A stretch of 64,000 nt of DNA from an uncultured Ectothiorhodospiraceae bacterium (GCA_947260005.1 CAMYOL010000037.1:1-64000), one strand, 5' to 3'. Positions 25,104 to 38,084 are shown, counted from the stretch's first letter. The notes: a model not told the origin generated them from the sequence alone. Program-made: numbers and translations.

Positions 25104-26305
25104 TGTTTCGGTATTTTTTTAGTGTATTAGTATTTGTTTTGACGCTAACGGGTTGTGCGGGTTCAGGTACGTCAGTTAAACCACCTAAAACACTGGAGCC
25201 TGTTAAAAATCAATTTAGTATTAAAAAGATCTGGCAGGACGATTTAGGTGAAGGAGCGAGTGATAATTATTTAAATCTTCGACCAATACTGGTGAATAAA
25301 ACTCTATTTAGCATTCATTTTAAGGGTGATGTTAAAGCTTATAATACGGAAACGAATGATTTAATCTGGACATTTATGTCAGGTAGCAAAATTGGTAGCC
25401 CGTTAACACTATATAATAGGGTTCTCTATTTTGGGACCAGCGAAGGTGAAGTTTATGCCGTGGATGCGATAAACGGTACGTTGATCTGGAAAACAACTGT
25501 ATCGAGCGAGATTATTTCAGCACCGGCCGTAGTGAATGGGTATGTTGTGGCGCGAAGTGTTAACGGTGAGTTGGTTACTTTAAACGCGAAGGATGGCAGT
25601 CTACTTTGGGCAAGCCAGCAGCGAACTCCTTCATTAACCTTACGCGGAACAAGTGCCCCAATTATATACAATGATTTGGTGATTAATGCATATGATAATG
25701 GCAAGTTGATCGCCTACAACTTACAAACAGGCAATGTTTTATGGCAAAAAGCGATTACGACTCCACGAGGTCGTTCCCCATTAGAACGAATTGTTGATAT
25801 TGATGCCGATTTGGTGATTCTTGATGATGTGATTTACACCACCGCATTTCAGGGGAAAATCGCCGCAGTACAGGTCGGGTCAGGGCAAATAATCTGGAGT
25901 CGTGATATCGGTTCTTATATTGGTATGGCTGTTGATGCATACCGAATATATTTAGCCGATTCTGAATCAAGATTATGGGCGTTGGATCGTAATAATGGTG
26001 CAACTTTATGGAAGCAGGATGCGGTTTTGCGCCGGAGTATTTCCAGGCCAATACTACATTCTGGTTACGTCATCGTTGGAGACTTCAATGGTTTTTTGCA
26101 CTGGTTTAATCGTGGTAATGGAAAGCTTGTCGCTCGCGCCCGCCTAAAAACATATAACTACACATCTCCGGATCTGGATGAGACAGAAGATTTGCTTTAT
26201 CCAAAACTAAATGACATCCTGGCTACGCCAGTTGTTAATGGTAATACCCTGATTGCGATGGATCGGCATGGCAATACCGAAGCGTACGAAATTTCATATC
26301 CTTGA
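25103..26305 (+). CDS. bamB: Outer membrane assembly lipoprotein BamB
   Basis: Lipobox LTLTGCAGSG, PQQ-like beta-propeller repeats, yfgM-der context. Confidence 0.92.
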   Translation: MFRYFFSVLVFVLTLTGCAGSGTSVKPPKTLEPVKNQFSIKKIWQDDLGEGASDNYLNLRPILVNKTLFSIHFKGDVKAYNTETNDLIWTFMSGSKIGSPLTLYNRVLYFGTSEGEVYAVDAINGTLIWKTTVSSEIISAPAVVNGYVVARSVNGELVTLNAKDGSLLWASQQRTPSLTLRGTSAPIIYNDLVINAYDNGKLIAYNLQTGNVLWQKAITTPRGRSPLERIVDIDADLVILDDVIYTTAFQGKIAAVQVGSGQIIWSRDIGSYIGMAVDAYRIYLADSESRLWALDRNNGATLWKQDAVLRRSISRPILHSGYVIVGDFNGFLHWFNRGNGKLVARARLKTYNYTSPDLDETEDLLYPKLNDILATPVVNGNTLIAMDRHGNTEAYEISYP

Positions 26306-26341
26306 GTTGTTTGTGCGACTTTTTATTTGTTAGTTTAAATC

Positions 26342-27736
26342 ATGCCTAGCTTAAAACCTGTATTAGCCCTCGTTGGCCGACCAAATGTCGGTAAATCAAC
26401 CTTATTTAACAGACTGACGCGCACGCGTGATGCTTTGGTTGCCGATCAACCTGGTTTAACCCGTGATAGAAAATATGGTGAAGGAAAATTAGGTGGTTCT
26501 AAGTATATTGTTATTGATACCGGAGGGTTAAGTGACGAACCTGAGGATATTGATAGCGTTATGGCGGCACAATCCTGGCAAGCTGTAGAAGAAGCAAGTC
26601 ATGTATTGTTTTTAGTGGATGCGCGTGACGGCTTATTACCAGGCGATCAACAGATTGCACAACGTCTCCGTCAAGCCAACCGTACTGTTCATCTCATTGT
26701 AAATAAGATTGATGGTTTAAACGAGCAAGTCGCATTAACAGATTTTTACCAATTAGGTTTTGAACATGTTTATGCTATAGCAGCAGAACATGGTCGTGGT
26801 GTCACCAGTATGATTCAGTCCCTGCTTCCTGAGCAAGATGAATACGATGAGGAAGAAGATGAGGCGTTAGGAATTAAGGTCGCGATAGTTGGGCGACCGA
26901 ATGTTGGAAAGTCAACATTAGCGAATCGAATTCTCGGCGAAGAAAGAGTCGTAACTTTTGATATGCCAGGTACGACACGTGATAGCATCTATCTTCCATT
27001 TGAACGTGATGAGCAAGCCTATACGCTCATTGACACGGCGGGAGTACGTCGACGTGGACGTGTCAAAGAAGCCGTTGAGAAATTCAGTGTGATTAAAGCC
27101 CTGCAGGCTATCGAAGATTCAAATGTAGTATTGATGTTACTGGATGGTTCTGAAGGTATAACCGATCAGGATGCCAGTTTAATTGGTTTTATTAACGATG
27201 CGGGTAAGGCATTGGTGATTGTAATAAACAAATGGGATGGTTTATCACAGGATCAACGTAATAAAGTAAATCGTGAGCTGGATTTAAAATTACCTTTTAT
27301 TACTTACGCAAAACAACATTTTATTTCTGCGTTACATGGCAGTGGGGTAGGCGATCTATTTAAATCAATTCAGAAGGCTTATCGATCGGCGATGGTTGAT
27401 ATCGCAACTCCCCGATTAACTCGATTACTTACCGATCTGGTAACGGCTAATCCACCACCGATGGTCAAAGGTCGTCGCGTAAAACTGCGATACGCGCACC
27501 AGGGGGGTAAAAATCCACCGATCATTGTAATTCATGGAAATCAAACCAAATCTCTACCCGATAGTTATAATCGTTATTTGATCAATGCTTTTCGTAAACA
27601 CTTGAAGTTAATGGGAACACCCGTACGGATTGAATTTAAAAGCAGTGACAACCCATTCAAGGATAAAAAGAATAAGTTAACTCCACGTCAGATCGCCAAG
27701 CGACGTAGGGCAATGAGTCATTACAAGAAGAAATAG
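26342..27736 (+). CDS. der: Ribosome-associated GTPase Der
   Basis: Two GTPase domains ([15 protein letters not shown] and [15 protein letters not shown]) and a KH-like C-terminus. Confidence 0.98.
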   Translation: MPSLKPVLALVGRPNVGKSTLFNRLTRTRDALVADQPGLTRDRKYGEGKLGGSKYIVIDTGGLSDEPEDIDSVMAAQSWQAVEEASHVLFLVDARDGLLPGDQQIAQRLRQANRTVHLIVNKIDGLNEQVALTDFYQLGFEHVYAIAAEHGRGVTSMIQSLLPEQDEYDEEEDEALGIKVAIVGRPNVGKSTLANRILGEERVVTFDMPGTTRDSIYLPFERDEQAYTLIDTAGVRRRGRVKEAVEKFSVIKALQAIEDSNVVLMLLDGSEGITDQDASLIGFINDAGKALVIVINKWDGLSQDQRNKVNRELDLKLPFITYAKQHFISALHGSGVGDLFKSIQKAYRSAMVDIATPRLTRLLTDLVTANPPPMVKGRRVKLRYAHQGGKNPPIIVIHGNQTKSLPDSYNRYLINAFRKHLKLMGTPVRIEFKSSDNPFKDKKNKLTPRQIAKRRRAMSHYKKK

Positions 27737-27738
27737 TG

Positions 27739-28239
27739 TTACTGCGATTGGGCGAGTGATTTTAGATTTGGATATTTATTAAAATCTATCTTGTAATCAG
27801 GAAATAATTCAACAAAGGCCTGGTATTGTTCAGCAGCAAGCTCTGTTTCAGATTGCTCGACTAACTTTGATATTTTATCCAGCACACGTTCAGGTGAAGA
27901 TTTACCCGCAGCAGTGATATCCGATTGGCTAGTATTATCGGTATTACCCGCAATTTGTTCAGAATCAGAATCAGAATCAGGATTAGTCGAGTAGATACGA
28001 ATCACACCGACAGCAACAAAAATACTGGCGGCTAATGCCATGGGTACATACCAGTTATAACCTTTGCTGGAAGCACTCGAATGTTTTTTGCTCACTTCAT
28101 CCCGCGCCGCGTTTAAAATAGCATTATCGATGTGCGGACCAGGGCCGGTTTCCGGTGTTTGTTGGTACGCCTTGGACAAAGGTGATTTGCCAGCTAAATA
28201 ATTTTCAAACTCGGTATCTGATGGGGGTTGTTCAGCCAT
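27739..28239 (-). CDS. Single-pass membrane protein, putative anti-sigma partner
   Basis: One TM helix (YVPMALAASIFVAVGVIRIY); overlaps the 3' end of the upstream sigma gene. Confidence 0.55.
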   Translation of the reverse strand: MAEQPPSDTEFENYLAGKSPLSKAYQQTPETGPGPHIDNAILNAARDEVSKKHSSASSKGYNWYVPMALAASIFVAVGVIRIYSTNPDSDSDSEQIAGNTDNTSQSDITAAGKSSPERVLDKISKLVEQSETELAAEQYQAFVELFPDYKIDFNKYPNLKSLAQSQ

Positions 28240-28807
28240 AATGCTCAATCTCCACCGCTTCTTTAAGTTTATTCATTGCGTATCGAATTCGACTTTTCGC
28301 TGTTTCAGGTTTTACATCGGTCATGGTTGCGATCTCTTCAACTGAAAGCCCGGTTTCCTCTTTGAGCAAAAAAGCTTCTCGTTGCGCTTCAGGTAATTGG
28401 GCAATGGCGTCCAGAAGTTTATCGACTTGCTGTTCTACGGCTACATGTCGTTGTGGCGAGACGTGGTTAGCCGTTTCGTTCATATTTAAAAGCCCTTCAT
28501 GTTCGTCATAAGAGCTTGGCACGCCGTGCTTTTGTTTTCGGTAGTGGTCAATTAAACGATTATGGGCAAGTCGGTAGATATAGGTCTTGAAACTGGCGGT
28601 GACTTCGTAGCGTTCACGGGCCCGAACCAGATTCATCCAGACATCCTGAAAAATTTCTTCCGCAATGGCCGCATTTCCACACTGGTTTTGCAGGTAGCGA
28701 AACATTGGCAGACGGTAACGTGAATACAAAACCTCAAAGGCTCGACTATCCCCATCTTTGTACTGCAACATCAATTGTTCGTCTTTAACTGCATCGTGCA
28801 TAGTCAT
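28232..28807 (-). CDS. RNA polymerase sigma-70 family (ECF-type) sigma factor
   Basis: FEVLYSRYRLPMFRYLQNQCGNAAIAEEIFQDVWMNLVRARERYEVTASFKTYIYRLAHNRLIDHYRK...LPEAQREAFLLKEETGLSVEEIATMTDVKPETAKSRIRYAMNKLKE; the listed 306-aa ORF extends upstream of the likely start. Confidence 0.9.
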   Translation of the reverse strand: MTMHDAVKDEQLMLQYKDGDSRAFEVLYSRYRLPMFRYLQNQCGNAAIAEEIFQDVWMNLVRARERYEVTASFKTYIYRLAHNRLIDHYRKQKHGVPSSYDEHEGLLNMNETANHVSPQRHVAVEQQVDKLLDAIAQLPEAQREAFLLKEETGLSVEEIATMTDVKPETAKSRIRYAMNKLKEAVEIEHYG

Positions 28808-29329
28808 GTAAATGTACGCGATTCTATTAGGCTTGCCTAGCCTCATTTTCCTGTGGTTATTGATACGTTTGTTCAAAAATACAGCATGTCTTGCAGGAAA
28901 ATTTTGGATTCTTTTCTCGACAAAATCCAACTCAATCGAGGTCAAGATTTGATGGTTAATAAAAAGACAATCATTGATTGAAATGGGTTTATATGATTTA
29001 GTAATCAGGTTTAAGATCAGTTTTGAAATGGGTAAGTGAAACGAGTCGGGAGCACGAATATTGATACGATATTTATTTTGCCTATTACTAACATGCACAG
29101 GTAATGAATATACTGTGAAAACAGTAATATAGGCGCGTGAATTCGCCGACATTATTAACTCCTGCTCCTAACCACCCAGACGCATTAGGTAAACGCATTT
29201 AATATAAAATAAGGGTTAAATAAGGCAGATAACTTAACAAAATAGTCTATTATTTTTCTTACTCCCAAGTTAATCGCTTTTTAGATTAAACAACAGATTG
29301 GATTGAGATTTCGCACAAAGGAGGCGCTT

Positions 29330-29677
29330 ATGTCATCACCTGTTTATGCATCGAAAGTAGCGTTATCGAATAATCATTACCTCGACACATTAAAATACTG
29401 GAGCATTATTTCAGCTTACGGCCTGGCCGCTGCGGAAGGAATTCGACTCACTCAGGAACATATTGATATCCTGGTTTGGTTGCGTGAACAGTTTGACCAA
29501 AATGGAGATACCGATATTATCGCCACCCTGCAACAGCTTGATGTTATGTATGGGCCCTATGGAGGAGAAGAATATTTGCAGGTTTTATTTCCAAAGGCTC
29601 CATTGGAACAATCTTTGCGAATTGCGGGTTTACCCGTTCCTGAACAAGTTTGTGATAAATTATCGTTAGCAAGCTAG
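29330..29677 (+). CDS. Hypothetical protein, 115 aa
   Basis: Strong SD (aaaggagg) 5' of ATG at 29330; complete ORF. Confidence 0.65.
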   Translation: MSSPVYASKVALSNNHYLDTLKYWSIISAYGLAAAEGIRLTQEHIDILVWLREQFDQNGDTDIIATLQQLDVMYGPYGGEEYLQVLFPKAPLEQSLRIAGLPVPEQVCDKLSLAS

Positions 29678-29691
29678 AAATATTTGTCAAC

Positions 29692-31101
29692 TTAATGGAA
29701 TCGGATTAAAACTTTTAAACCGGTTTGATTGCGGTTTGATAATTCAATTGTCGCATTCAAATGAATGGCGCACTGTTTTGCGATCGCCAGACCCAGACCA
29801 CAGCCATCTTGTTTTCGGCCAAGGACACGGTAAAAACGATCAAAAACACGTGTGAGTTGATCTTTTGAAATTCCTGGACCGGTATCAATGACGGTTATCA
29901 TTGGCCGATCATTTTCTGAGTCGATTAAAATGTTAATTTTACCTCCATCCGGGGTGTAATGAATGGCATTATGAATCACATTACGCAAGAGTATACTAAG
30001 TGGTATTTTTAGGTTTGTAACTTCTTGCTCGTATGTGTTTTCTAAGGTGAGTTCGATATTCTTGTTTGTGGCTTCACGACTGAGTTCGGCAGAAACTTCT
30101 TCAGCACATTTAAACAGGGATATTAATTCTTTATTCGACTCTTGCTGTTCGGTCGGTGAGAGTCTTGCCATTGTTAACATCTGGTCTATTAAGTGGCTGG
30201 CACGTTCTACACCGTTCAGAATATTATTCAAAGAGTGATTTATTTTATCGGTATTAGTTTCATTAATAGCAACCTGTGTGTGGGTTTTTAGTGCAGCTAA
30301 TGGTGTTCTAAGTTCGTGTGCGGCATCATTAGTAAACTGTTTCTCTTTCTCGAAGGCATTTTGAAGTTGAGTAAACAGATCATTCAAACTATTGGTTAAG
30401 GGCAATACTTCTTCAGGTATGTTTTCAAGATTAATCGGGTTTAAGTTGTCTGGTCGCCGATTTTGTACCTCTTTAGTGACGGCATGTAGTGGTTTTAAAC
30501 CACGTCCGATTGCATACCATATTAAAACTGCTAGTAAGGGAATTGAAATCAGATAAGGTAAAATTAGACGGCGACTGATGTTGCTAACCAACTCTTGTCG
30601 GATATCCAGACTTTCCGCAACCTGTAAAACGTATCGATTGTTTTTTTCCCAAATACTAAAGACTTGCCATTGATGTGAATCCTGGTTTGATATGCTAAAT
30701 CCCATGACACCAGGCGTTAAAGATTTTGAAGATAAAGCAGTCGTACCGACACTTTGGGTATTAAAGATCAGGTTTTTTGAATTTCCCCATACTTGAAAAC
30801 CTATTTTTCTTTCGTATTCATGTTCGGCCGTGTTGCCGTTATTACTATCCGGTTTGAAGGGAATGGTAAGCTCTGGTTCATAACTATTTAATTTTTTAAT
30901 GCTTATATCGTTTAGGTCAGTCAAATCGTTTGCAAGTTGGGCTTGCAAAATTCGAGCAGATTGAGCAAGTTGCGCATCGAACACTTCATTGATTTCATGC
31001 ACGGCATCTACATAACTCAACGAAATCGTTAAACTACCCACAAAAAAGATAATGGTAAGCAATAATATTGTTAATCTTTTTTTAATTGATATACTAAGCA
31101 T
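29692..31101 (-). CDS. Sensor histidine kinase (QseC/PmrB-like)
   Basis: Two TMs, HAMP-like region, FTNDAAHELRTPLAALKTH (H-box), HATPase motifs; overlaps the response regulator. Confidence 0.93.
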   Translation of the reverse strand: MLSISIKKRLTILLLTIIFFVGSLTISLSYVDAVHEINEVFDAQLAQSARILQAQLANDLTDLNDISIKKLNSYEPELTIPFKPDSNNGNTAEHEYERKIGFQVWGNSKNLIFNTQSVGTTALSSKSLTPGVMGFSISNQDSHQWQVFSIWEKNNRYVLQVAESLDIRQELVSNISRRLILPYLISIPLLAVLIWYAIGRGLKPLHAVTKEVQNRRPDNLNPINLENIPEEVLPLTNSLNDLFTQLQNAFEKEKQFTNDAAHELRTPLAALKTHTQVAINETNTDKINHSLNNILNGVERASHLIDQMLTMARLSPTEQQESNKELISLFKCAEEVSAELSREATNKNIELTLENTYEQEVTNLKIPLSILLRNVIHNAIHYTPDGGKINILIDSENDRPMITVIDTGPGISKDQLTRVFDRFYRVLGRKQDGCGLGLAIAKQCAIHLNATIELSNRNQTGLKVLIRFH

Positions 31102-31754
31102 TATTCGATCATGTATCCTACGCCGCGGATAGTCCTGATTAAGTCACTCCCCAACTTTTTACGCAAGTGATGGATGAAAACTTCTAAAGAGTTACTTTCC
31201 ACTTCACCGTCCCAGCCGTACAATATTTCCTCAAGTCGCGTTCGAGAAATGGTGCGGCCCTGGTGTTCAATTAAATAATGCAGTAAAGCGTATTCACGCC
31301 CCGATAAATTTATTAAGTCCCCATCTTTTTCAACCCGATGAGCAGCCGGGTCGAGCATGATCCCTTTATGTTTAATGATCGAAACAGCGCGACCACTTTG
31401 TCGTCGCTGCAATGCACGTAATCTCGCTGACAATTCGTTTAAGTCAAACGGTTTTGTGAGATAATCATCGGCACCACTATCCAGACCTGTGACGCGATCA
31501 TTGACACTATCACGTGCGGTTAATAAAAGTACCGGGGTGGTACTGCCGCTTTTACGTATTTGTTTTAAAATATCAATACCAGAAATGCCTGGTAACATGA
31601 TATCCAGCACTACCAGATCAAAATGGCCACTATTGAAGGCATGTAGCCCTTGACTACCATCCTGGATCCATTCAACCTGATAGCCAAGTTGTTGCAATCC
31701 ATCTCTGACACCTTCGCCTAAGAGTGAATCATCTTCTACCAGTAATAAACGCAT
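31101..31754 (-). CDS. OmpR-family response regulator (QseB/PmrA-like)
   Basis: MRLLLVEDDSLLGEGVRDGL...VVLDIMLPGISG...winged-helix C-terminus SLEVFIHHLRKKLG. Confidence 0.94.
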   Translation of the reverse strand: MRLLLVEDDSLLGEGVRDGLQQLGYQVEWIQDGSQGLHAFNSGHFDLVVLDIMLPGISGIDILKQIRKSGSTTPVLLLTARDSVNDRVTGLDSGADDYLTKPFDLNELSARLRALQRRQSGRAVSIIKHKGIMLDPAAHRVEKDGDLINLSGREYALLHYLIEHQGRTISRTRLEEILYGWDGEVESNSLEVFIHHLRKKLGSDLIRTIRGVGYMIE

Positions 31755-31781
31755 AGGCCATTCTACAATTGTTCAGAACAT

Positions 31782-32633
31782 TCAGTGTGAGGTTAAGTTA
31801 AGATCCTGTTGATATTGTGTTGGCAATAATAGTTTAGGTTCAATCCTGGCATTGTTAAGACTGACTCCCCAATGCAGATGCGGGCCAGTGACTCGACCCG
31901 TCATTCCAATTGTACCGATTTGCTGCCCTGATTTAACCCTGGATCCGGTTTTAACATCAATACTGTTCATGTGACAGTACATGGTAATTAGTCCCTGTCC
32001 ATGGTCGATGAAAATAGTGTTACCGTTGAAAAAATAATCCCCAGTGTTAATTATTTTACCGTCTGCCGGTGCGAGAATCGGTGTGCCTTCTGGCGCGGCG
32101 ATATCAAGACCACTATGGGGTTTACGTGCCTGTTCGTTAAAATATCGTCTTAATCCAAATGGACTACTGAAACGTCCAGAGACGGGGAGCACAAACTGTA
32201 ATGGGACATCATCTTTATCACTCCAGTTACGTAATGCCGATACGATTGTTTTCTTTTCTTTTATGATCCGATCAATATCTTTTTTATAGGGATTGACTTT
32301 GCGCTTATCTTTAATAGTAATATGCTGAGTTTGATATTCTTTATCATGTACATCGAAATAGATGGTTTTTGTACCAGTCTTGTTATTTACCGTTAACGAT
32401 TTTTTCCCCGCTTTGGTGGCTAAAGAAATCCCGACTACTGCGTACCAGTGATTATTATTGTTGGCGATTAACACTTTTTTGTTTTTATACAGTACTCGTT
32501 CGGGGCGCTGTGCTGAATCCAGATTTACAACGGCTATGCCACCGGGAACCGGGTAGTTTGGTGGTAATGGGCTCGCATAGCTTATGTTAAAGATAAGCCA
32601 TATGCTAATCATCAATGTAATTTGTTTATTCAT
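31782..32633 (-). CDS. M23-family peptidoglycan peptidase, exported
   Basis: Signal peptide; FGLRRYFNEQARKPHSGLDIAAPEGTPILAPADGKI...GPHLHWGVSLN (LytM HxxxD, HxH). Confidence 0.92.
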   Translation of the reverse strand: MNKQITLMISIWLIFNISYASPLPPNYPVPGGIAVVNLDSAQRPERVLYKNKKVLIANNNNHWYAVVGISLATKAGKKSLTVNNKTGTKTIYFDVHDKEYQTQHITIKDKRKVNPYKKDIDRIIKEKKTIVSALRNWSDKDDVPLQFVLPVSGRFSSPFGLRRYFNEQARKPHSGLDIAAPEGTPILAPADGKIINTGDYFFNGNTIFIDHGQGLITMYCHMNSIDVKTGSRVKSGQQIGTIGMTGRVTGPHLHWGVSLNNARIEPKLLLPTQYQQDLNLTSH

Positions 32634-33975
32634 TTTCAATATTGAGCACATTGCATTTAATTTTGCCAGAGTGTAATCGAGCGGTCACCTTATCACCAAT
32701 ATTTAGTTTGTTAGAGTTCCGAACAAGCGTGTCGTTGTCAGTACGCGTTACAATGGCATAACCGCGTTCAAGTGTTGCAAGGGGGCTCACTGTGTTTAAC
32801 ACCTTAGTTAGACTTAGAAAAGTTTGCTGCCTGTCAGTTAACTGGTGTTTAACGCTCTGTTGTAAACGGTTGCTCAGTGTTTGGCAGTTCTGACGTCGAG
32901 TTGAAATTTGCCGGGCAGGGTGCAGTGCAGTCAGCTTTTCGTAATATACTTTCTGTTGTAATTTCATTTGGGATATCAAAATCGATATCGCTTTTGATGT
33001 TCGTGATTGCAATTCGTCGACGCGTTGTGAGTAGTCCTGTATACGTCGACCTGGGTGTTGTAGTCGCTTTGCGATCCAGCTTAAGCGCTGACTAAGGTGA
33101 CGTTGATGACGTTTGTTTGATTGGACGAGTCGTGAACGTAATAATTTAAGTTTAGTACGTAATTCAAATTGATTTGGGCTTACCATTTCAGCCGCAGCAG
33201 TCGGAGTCGCGGCTCTGAAATCTGCAACCAGGTCGGCAATGGTGACATCGACCTCATGGCCAACACCACATATTATAGGCAAGCTGCAATTATAAATCGC
33301 TTTGGCAACCACCTCTTCGTTAAACGACCATAAGTCTTCTAACGAACCACCGCCCCGCGCGAGAATAAGCACATCAGTCTCGTTTCGATCAACGGCTGTT
33401 TTTATCATTCTGGCAATTTGTGAGGCACTTTGTTCACCTTGCACGGCAACCGGATAAATAATGACTCGCGCCGATGGGTAACGGCGTTTTAACGTCGTCA
33501 GGATATCGCGTATTGCCGCACCAGTTGGGGAGGTGATGACTCCAATCGTTTTAATCGAGTCAGGAAGGGGTTGTTTGTGCTCGTTGGCAAACAAACCCTG
33601 CTGCTGCAAACGTTGTTTTAATTCATCAAAAGCCCTTCGTAAAGCCCCGTCCCCAGAGGCTTCCATATGTTCTGCGATGATTTGAAATTCACCTCGTGCT
33701 TCATATAAACCGATACGTGCGCGGATGAGTATCTGATCGCCATTTTTGGGGGTAAAAGCAACCATTGAATTCCGATTTCGAAACATCGCACAACGTACCT
33801 GAGCAACTTCATCTTTTAGTGAGAAGTACCAATGGCCGGAGGCAGGGCGGGCAAAATTGGATATCTCACCCTCAACCCATAACAATGGAAAGCTACCTTC
33901 TAACAGGGCACGTGCCTCTCTGTTTAGACGGCTAATGGAATATATATCGCGTTGCTGATTCGTTAGATTATTCAT
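32626..33975 (-). CDS. xseA: Exodeoxyribonuclease VII large subunit
   Basis: YSISRLNREARALLEGSFPLLWVEGEISNFARPASGHWYFSLKD...LILARGGGSLEDLWSFNEE. Confidence 0.97.
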   Translation of the reverse strand: MNNLTNQQRDIYSISRLNREARALLEGSFPLLWVEGEISNFARPASGHWYFSLKDEVAQVRCAMFRNRNSMVAFTPKNGDQILIRARIGLYEARGEFQIIAEHMEASGDGALRRAFDELKQRLQQQGLFANEHKQPLPDSIKTIGVITSPTGAAIRDILTTLKRRYPSARVIIYPVAVQGEQSASQIARMIKTAVDRNETDVLILARGGGSLEDLWSFNEEVVAKAIYNCSLPIICGVGHEVDVTIADLVADFRAATPTAAAEMVSPNQFELRTKLKLLRSRLVQSNKRHQRHLSQRLSWIAKRLQHPGRRIQDYSQRVDELQSRTSKAISILISQMKLQQKVYYEKLTALHPARQISTRRQNCQTLSNRLQQSVKHQLTDRQQTFLSLTKVLNTVSPLATLERGYAIVTRTDNDTLVRNSNKLNIGDKVTARLHSGKIKCNVLNIENE

Positions 33976-34021
33976 TCTGTCATCTTAGCCTGTGGCGTCA
34001 CAAAGATCATTTTATCAGTTC

Positions 34022-34052
34022 AAAAAAAAGGCCGGGGAACCCCGGCCTTTTT
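34022..34052. terminator. Rho-independent (likely bidirectional) terminator
   Basis: aaaaaaaaggccggggaaccccggccttttt: GC-rich stem with A and T tracts. Confidence 0.85.
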
Positions 34053-34082
34053 AGTTCAACATCGATTCAAGAAAAGCCTGAA

Positions 34083-34397
34083 TTAATATTGGGGTCCTGC
34101 ATTTTTTTGCTCAGCATATTGTTTCAGTGCATTGGCACTTTGACGTTTTGCTTTGTTAGCCAGTTTAACGGCCTTGGCATAATCTTCAGCCTTCATTGCT
34201 TTTTTGGCTTGCTTGATAATTTTACCAGTGTCACGCCACTCGTAACCTTTGCCTTTTGCTCGTTTCTTTTCATGCTCAGCTGCAGTAATTGCAGATGCTG
34301 CATCACCTTTAGTGACATCAGAGCCACCACCACCACCGGTGCCACAGGCTCCAAGCGCAAATGCTGCTGCTAATGCGAAGGGTATAACTTTTCTCAT
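34083..34397 (-). CDS. Small lipoprotein resembling SoxXA-binding (SoxK-like) proteins
   Basis: Lipobox ALGACG, then KGYEWRDTGKIIKQAKKAMKAEDYAKAVKLANKAKRQSANALKQYAEQ; family resemblance from memory. Confidence 0.5.
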   Translation of the reverse strand: MRKVIPFALAAAFALGACGTGGGGGSDVTKGDAASAITAAEHEKKRAKGKGYEWRDTGKIIKQAKKAMKAEDYAKAVKLANKAKRQSANALKQYAEQKNAGPQY

Positions 34398-34620
34398 GCT
34401 GCTCCTCCAAAATCAAACGCGTTTATTCTTTAAGAAAATGCTAATTAGCTGTTGAATGTGAATATTTAATATTTTCTACACCTGCTGATGTAGCCACATC
34501 CAACCGGTCCATTATGCGCATAACCGACCGGGCTTGGCAATGCTGTGATTGTGGCTAAATACAAAAAGTTTTGATTGAGGCGGTATTAGAAAATCTTTAT
34601 AATCCGCGACTTTACAATAA

Positions 34621-36111
<1,491 letters not shown>

Positions 36112-36124
36112 GCTTTTTAAAAGC

Positions 36125-37708
36125 GTGACCAACTCAAAAAACATTCATCAAGATCGAATTCTTATCCTGGATTTCGGTTCTCAATATACTCAGTTAATTG
36201 CACGACGTGTTCGTGAAGCCGGTGTTTATTGTGAACTTTATGCCTGGGATATTAGCGATGATGATGTTAAAAACTTTCAACCCAGTGGCATAATTTTATC
36301 AGGTGGACCGGAAAGCACGATAGGTGATGATGCTCCAGTCGCTCCCCAGTCTGTTTTTGAACTCGATATTCCCGTCTTAGGCATTTGTTATGGCATGCAG
36401 ACCATGGCGGCGCAGTTGGGTGGCAAGGTAGAAAACGCCGACCATCATGAGTATGGCTTTGCCAAAGTTCGCGCGCGTGGTCATACCGCACTGTTGAAAA
36501 ATATCGAAGACGAAGTCTCTGAAGATGGCTTTGGTTTGCTCGATGTCTGGATGAGTCACGGAGACAGGGTTACCGAAATACCAAACGGTTTTAAGTTAAT
36601 GGCGTCGACAGATTCTGCCCCGATTGCTGGCATCGCCAATGAAGAAAAACATTTTTACGGACTCCAGTTTCACCCCGAAGTTACCCATACTCAGCAAGGA
36701 CAGCGAATTATTGAGCGTTTTGTACATGACATTTGTGGCTGCGAGTCATTATGGAATGCCAGTAACATCGTTGAAGATGCCATTGCCAGTGTGAAAGAGA
36801 ATATTGGTGATGATGAAGTTATTTTAGGATTATCGGGTGGCGTCGATTCCTCCGTGGTGGCGGCCTTATTACATAAGGCGATAGGCGATCAATTAACCTG
36901 TGTGTTTGTTGATAACGGATTGCTGCGTTTACATGAAGGCGATCAGGTGATGGCCACGTTTGCCGAACACATGGGCGTAAAAGTGATTCGTATTGATGCC
37001 GAAGCCCGTTTTCTGGGTGCACTCAAAGGTGTCGATGATCCAGAGCGTAAACGTAAACTCATTGGTAATTTATTCATCGAAGTCTTTGAAGAAGAATCTG
37101 CAAAACTTAAACAGGCAAAGTGGTTGGCACAGGGTACCATTTATCCTGATGTGATCGAATCTGCTGGAGCAAAAACGGGTAAGGCACACTTAATAAAATC
37201 ACATCATAATGTGGGTGGTTTACCCGAAGATATGAAGCTTAAACTCTGTGAGCCATTGCGGGAATTATTTAAAGATGAAGTGCGCAAACTTGGTGTAGAA
37301 CTCGGTTTGCCCTACGACATGGTTTATCGTCATCCTTTCCCCGGACCAGGGTTGGGTGTGCGAATTTTGGGTGAAGTGAAAAAAGAATATGCTGATCTAC
37401 TTCGCCTGGCAGATAACATTTTTATCGAAGAACTATTCAAACATGATTTATATCATGGTATATCACAGGCTTTTACCGTATTTCTTCCGGTGAAATCTGT
37501 GGGTGTTACTGGAGACGGTCGCCGTTATCAATATGTCGTCGCGATGCGGGCAGTTGAAACGGTCGATTTCATGACCGCCCGTTGGGCACACTTACCCTAT
37601 GATTTTTTAGATTTAGTTTCGCGTCGAATCGTCAACGAAATAGACGGTATATCTCGAGTTGTCTATGATGTGACTGGTAAACCCCCCGGCACCATTGAGT
37701 GGGAATAG
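36125..37708 (+). CDS. guaA: GMP synthase (glutamine-hydrolyzing)
   Basis: [58 protein letters not shown]-terminal [11 protein letters not shown] start. Confidence 0.98.
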   Translation: MTNSKNIHQDRILILDFGSQYTQLIARRVREAGVYCELYAWDISDDDVKNFQPSGIILSGGPESTIGDDAPVAPQSVFELDIPVLGICYGMQTMAAQLGGKVENADHHEYGFAKVRARGHTALLKNIEDEVSEDGFGLLDVWMSHGDRVTEIPNGFKLMASTDSAPIAGIANEEKHFYGLQFHPEVTHTQQGQRIIERFVHDICGCESLWNASNIVEDAIASVKENIGDDEVILGLSGGVDSSVVAALLHKAIGDQLTCVFVDNGLLRLHEGDQVMATFAEHMGVKVIRIDAEARFLGALKGVDDPERKRKLIGNLFIEVFEEESAKLKQAKWLAQGTIYPDVIESAGAKTGKAHLIKSHHNVGGLPEDMKLKLCEPLRELFKDEVRKLGVELGLPYDMVYRHPFPGPGLGVRILGEVKKEYADLLRLADNIFIEELFKHDLYHGISQAFTVFLPVKSVGVTGDGRRYQYVVAMRAVETVDFMTARWAHLPYDFLDLVSRRIVNEIDGISRVVYDVTGKPPGTIEWE

Positions 37709-38084
37709 CAGAACCCGCTTTTTAGCCGCGATTCTTCAAGCCTTTTAGTGGTTGGCCTTCACGGTTTGCTGCCAAGTCGATAGATTGTATGAAGTTACCG
37801 TATCGCAAGGACGCGAATTGATTATTCATGAACTAAAACGACTGATGCTAATGGCGGCCTATTAGTATACTGACATTGTATTTGGGAGACGTAACAAACG
37901 ATTAATTCTTGTTTTTGCACTATAGTCAGGTGAACTAGTTACCTTATTAGTGGCGGTTTTTAATTGTGCTGTCATAGTATTGGTGAGTGGGTTAATACTC
38001 ATTGTCATCTTGGTTATTATTGGAATTGACAAAAAATATATGTCATATATGTGACTTGGGCCGAATAATATACAGAGTTAATTT

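Noticed and set aside
27955-27985. Short hexamer repeat (agaatc) in the putative anti-sigma gene
   Set aside because: Encodes a simple SDSDSE linker; unremarkable low complexity
34089-34455. Plus-strand ORFs opposite the small lipoprotein gene
   Set aside because: Antisense to a lipoprotein with a clear signal peptide; low-complexity composition
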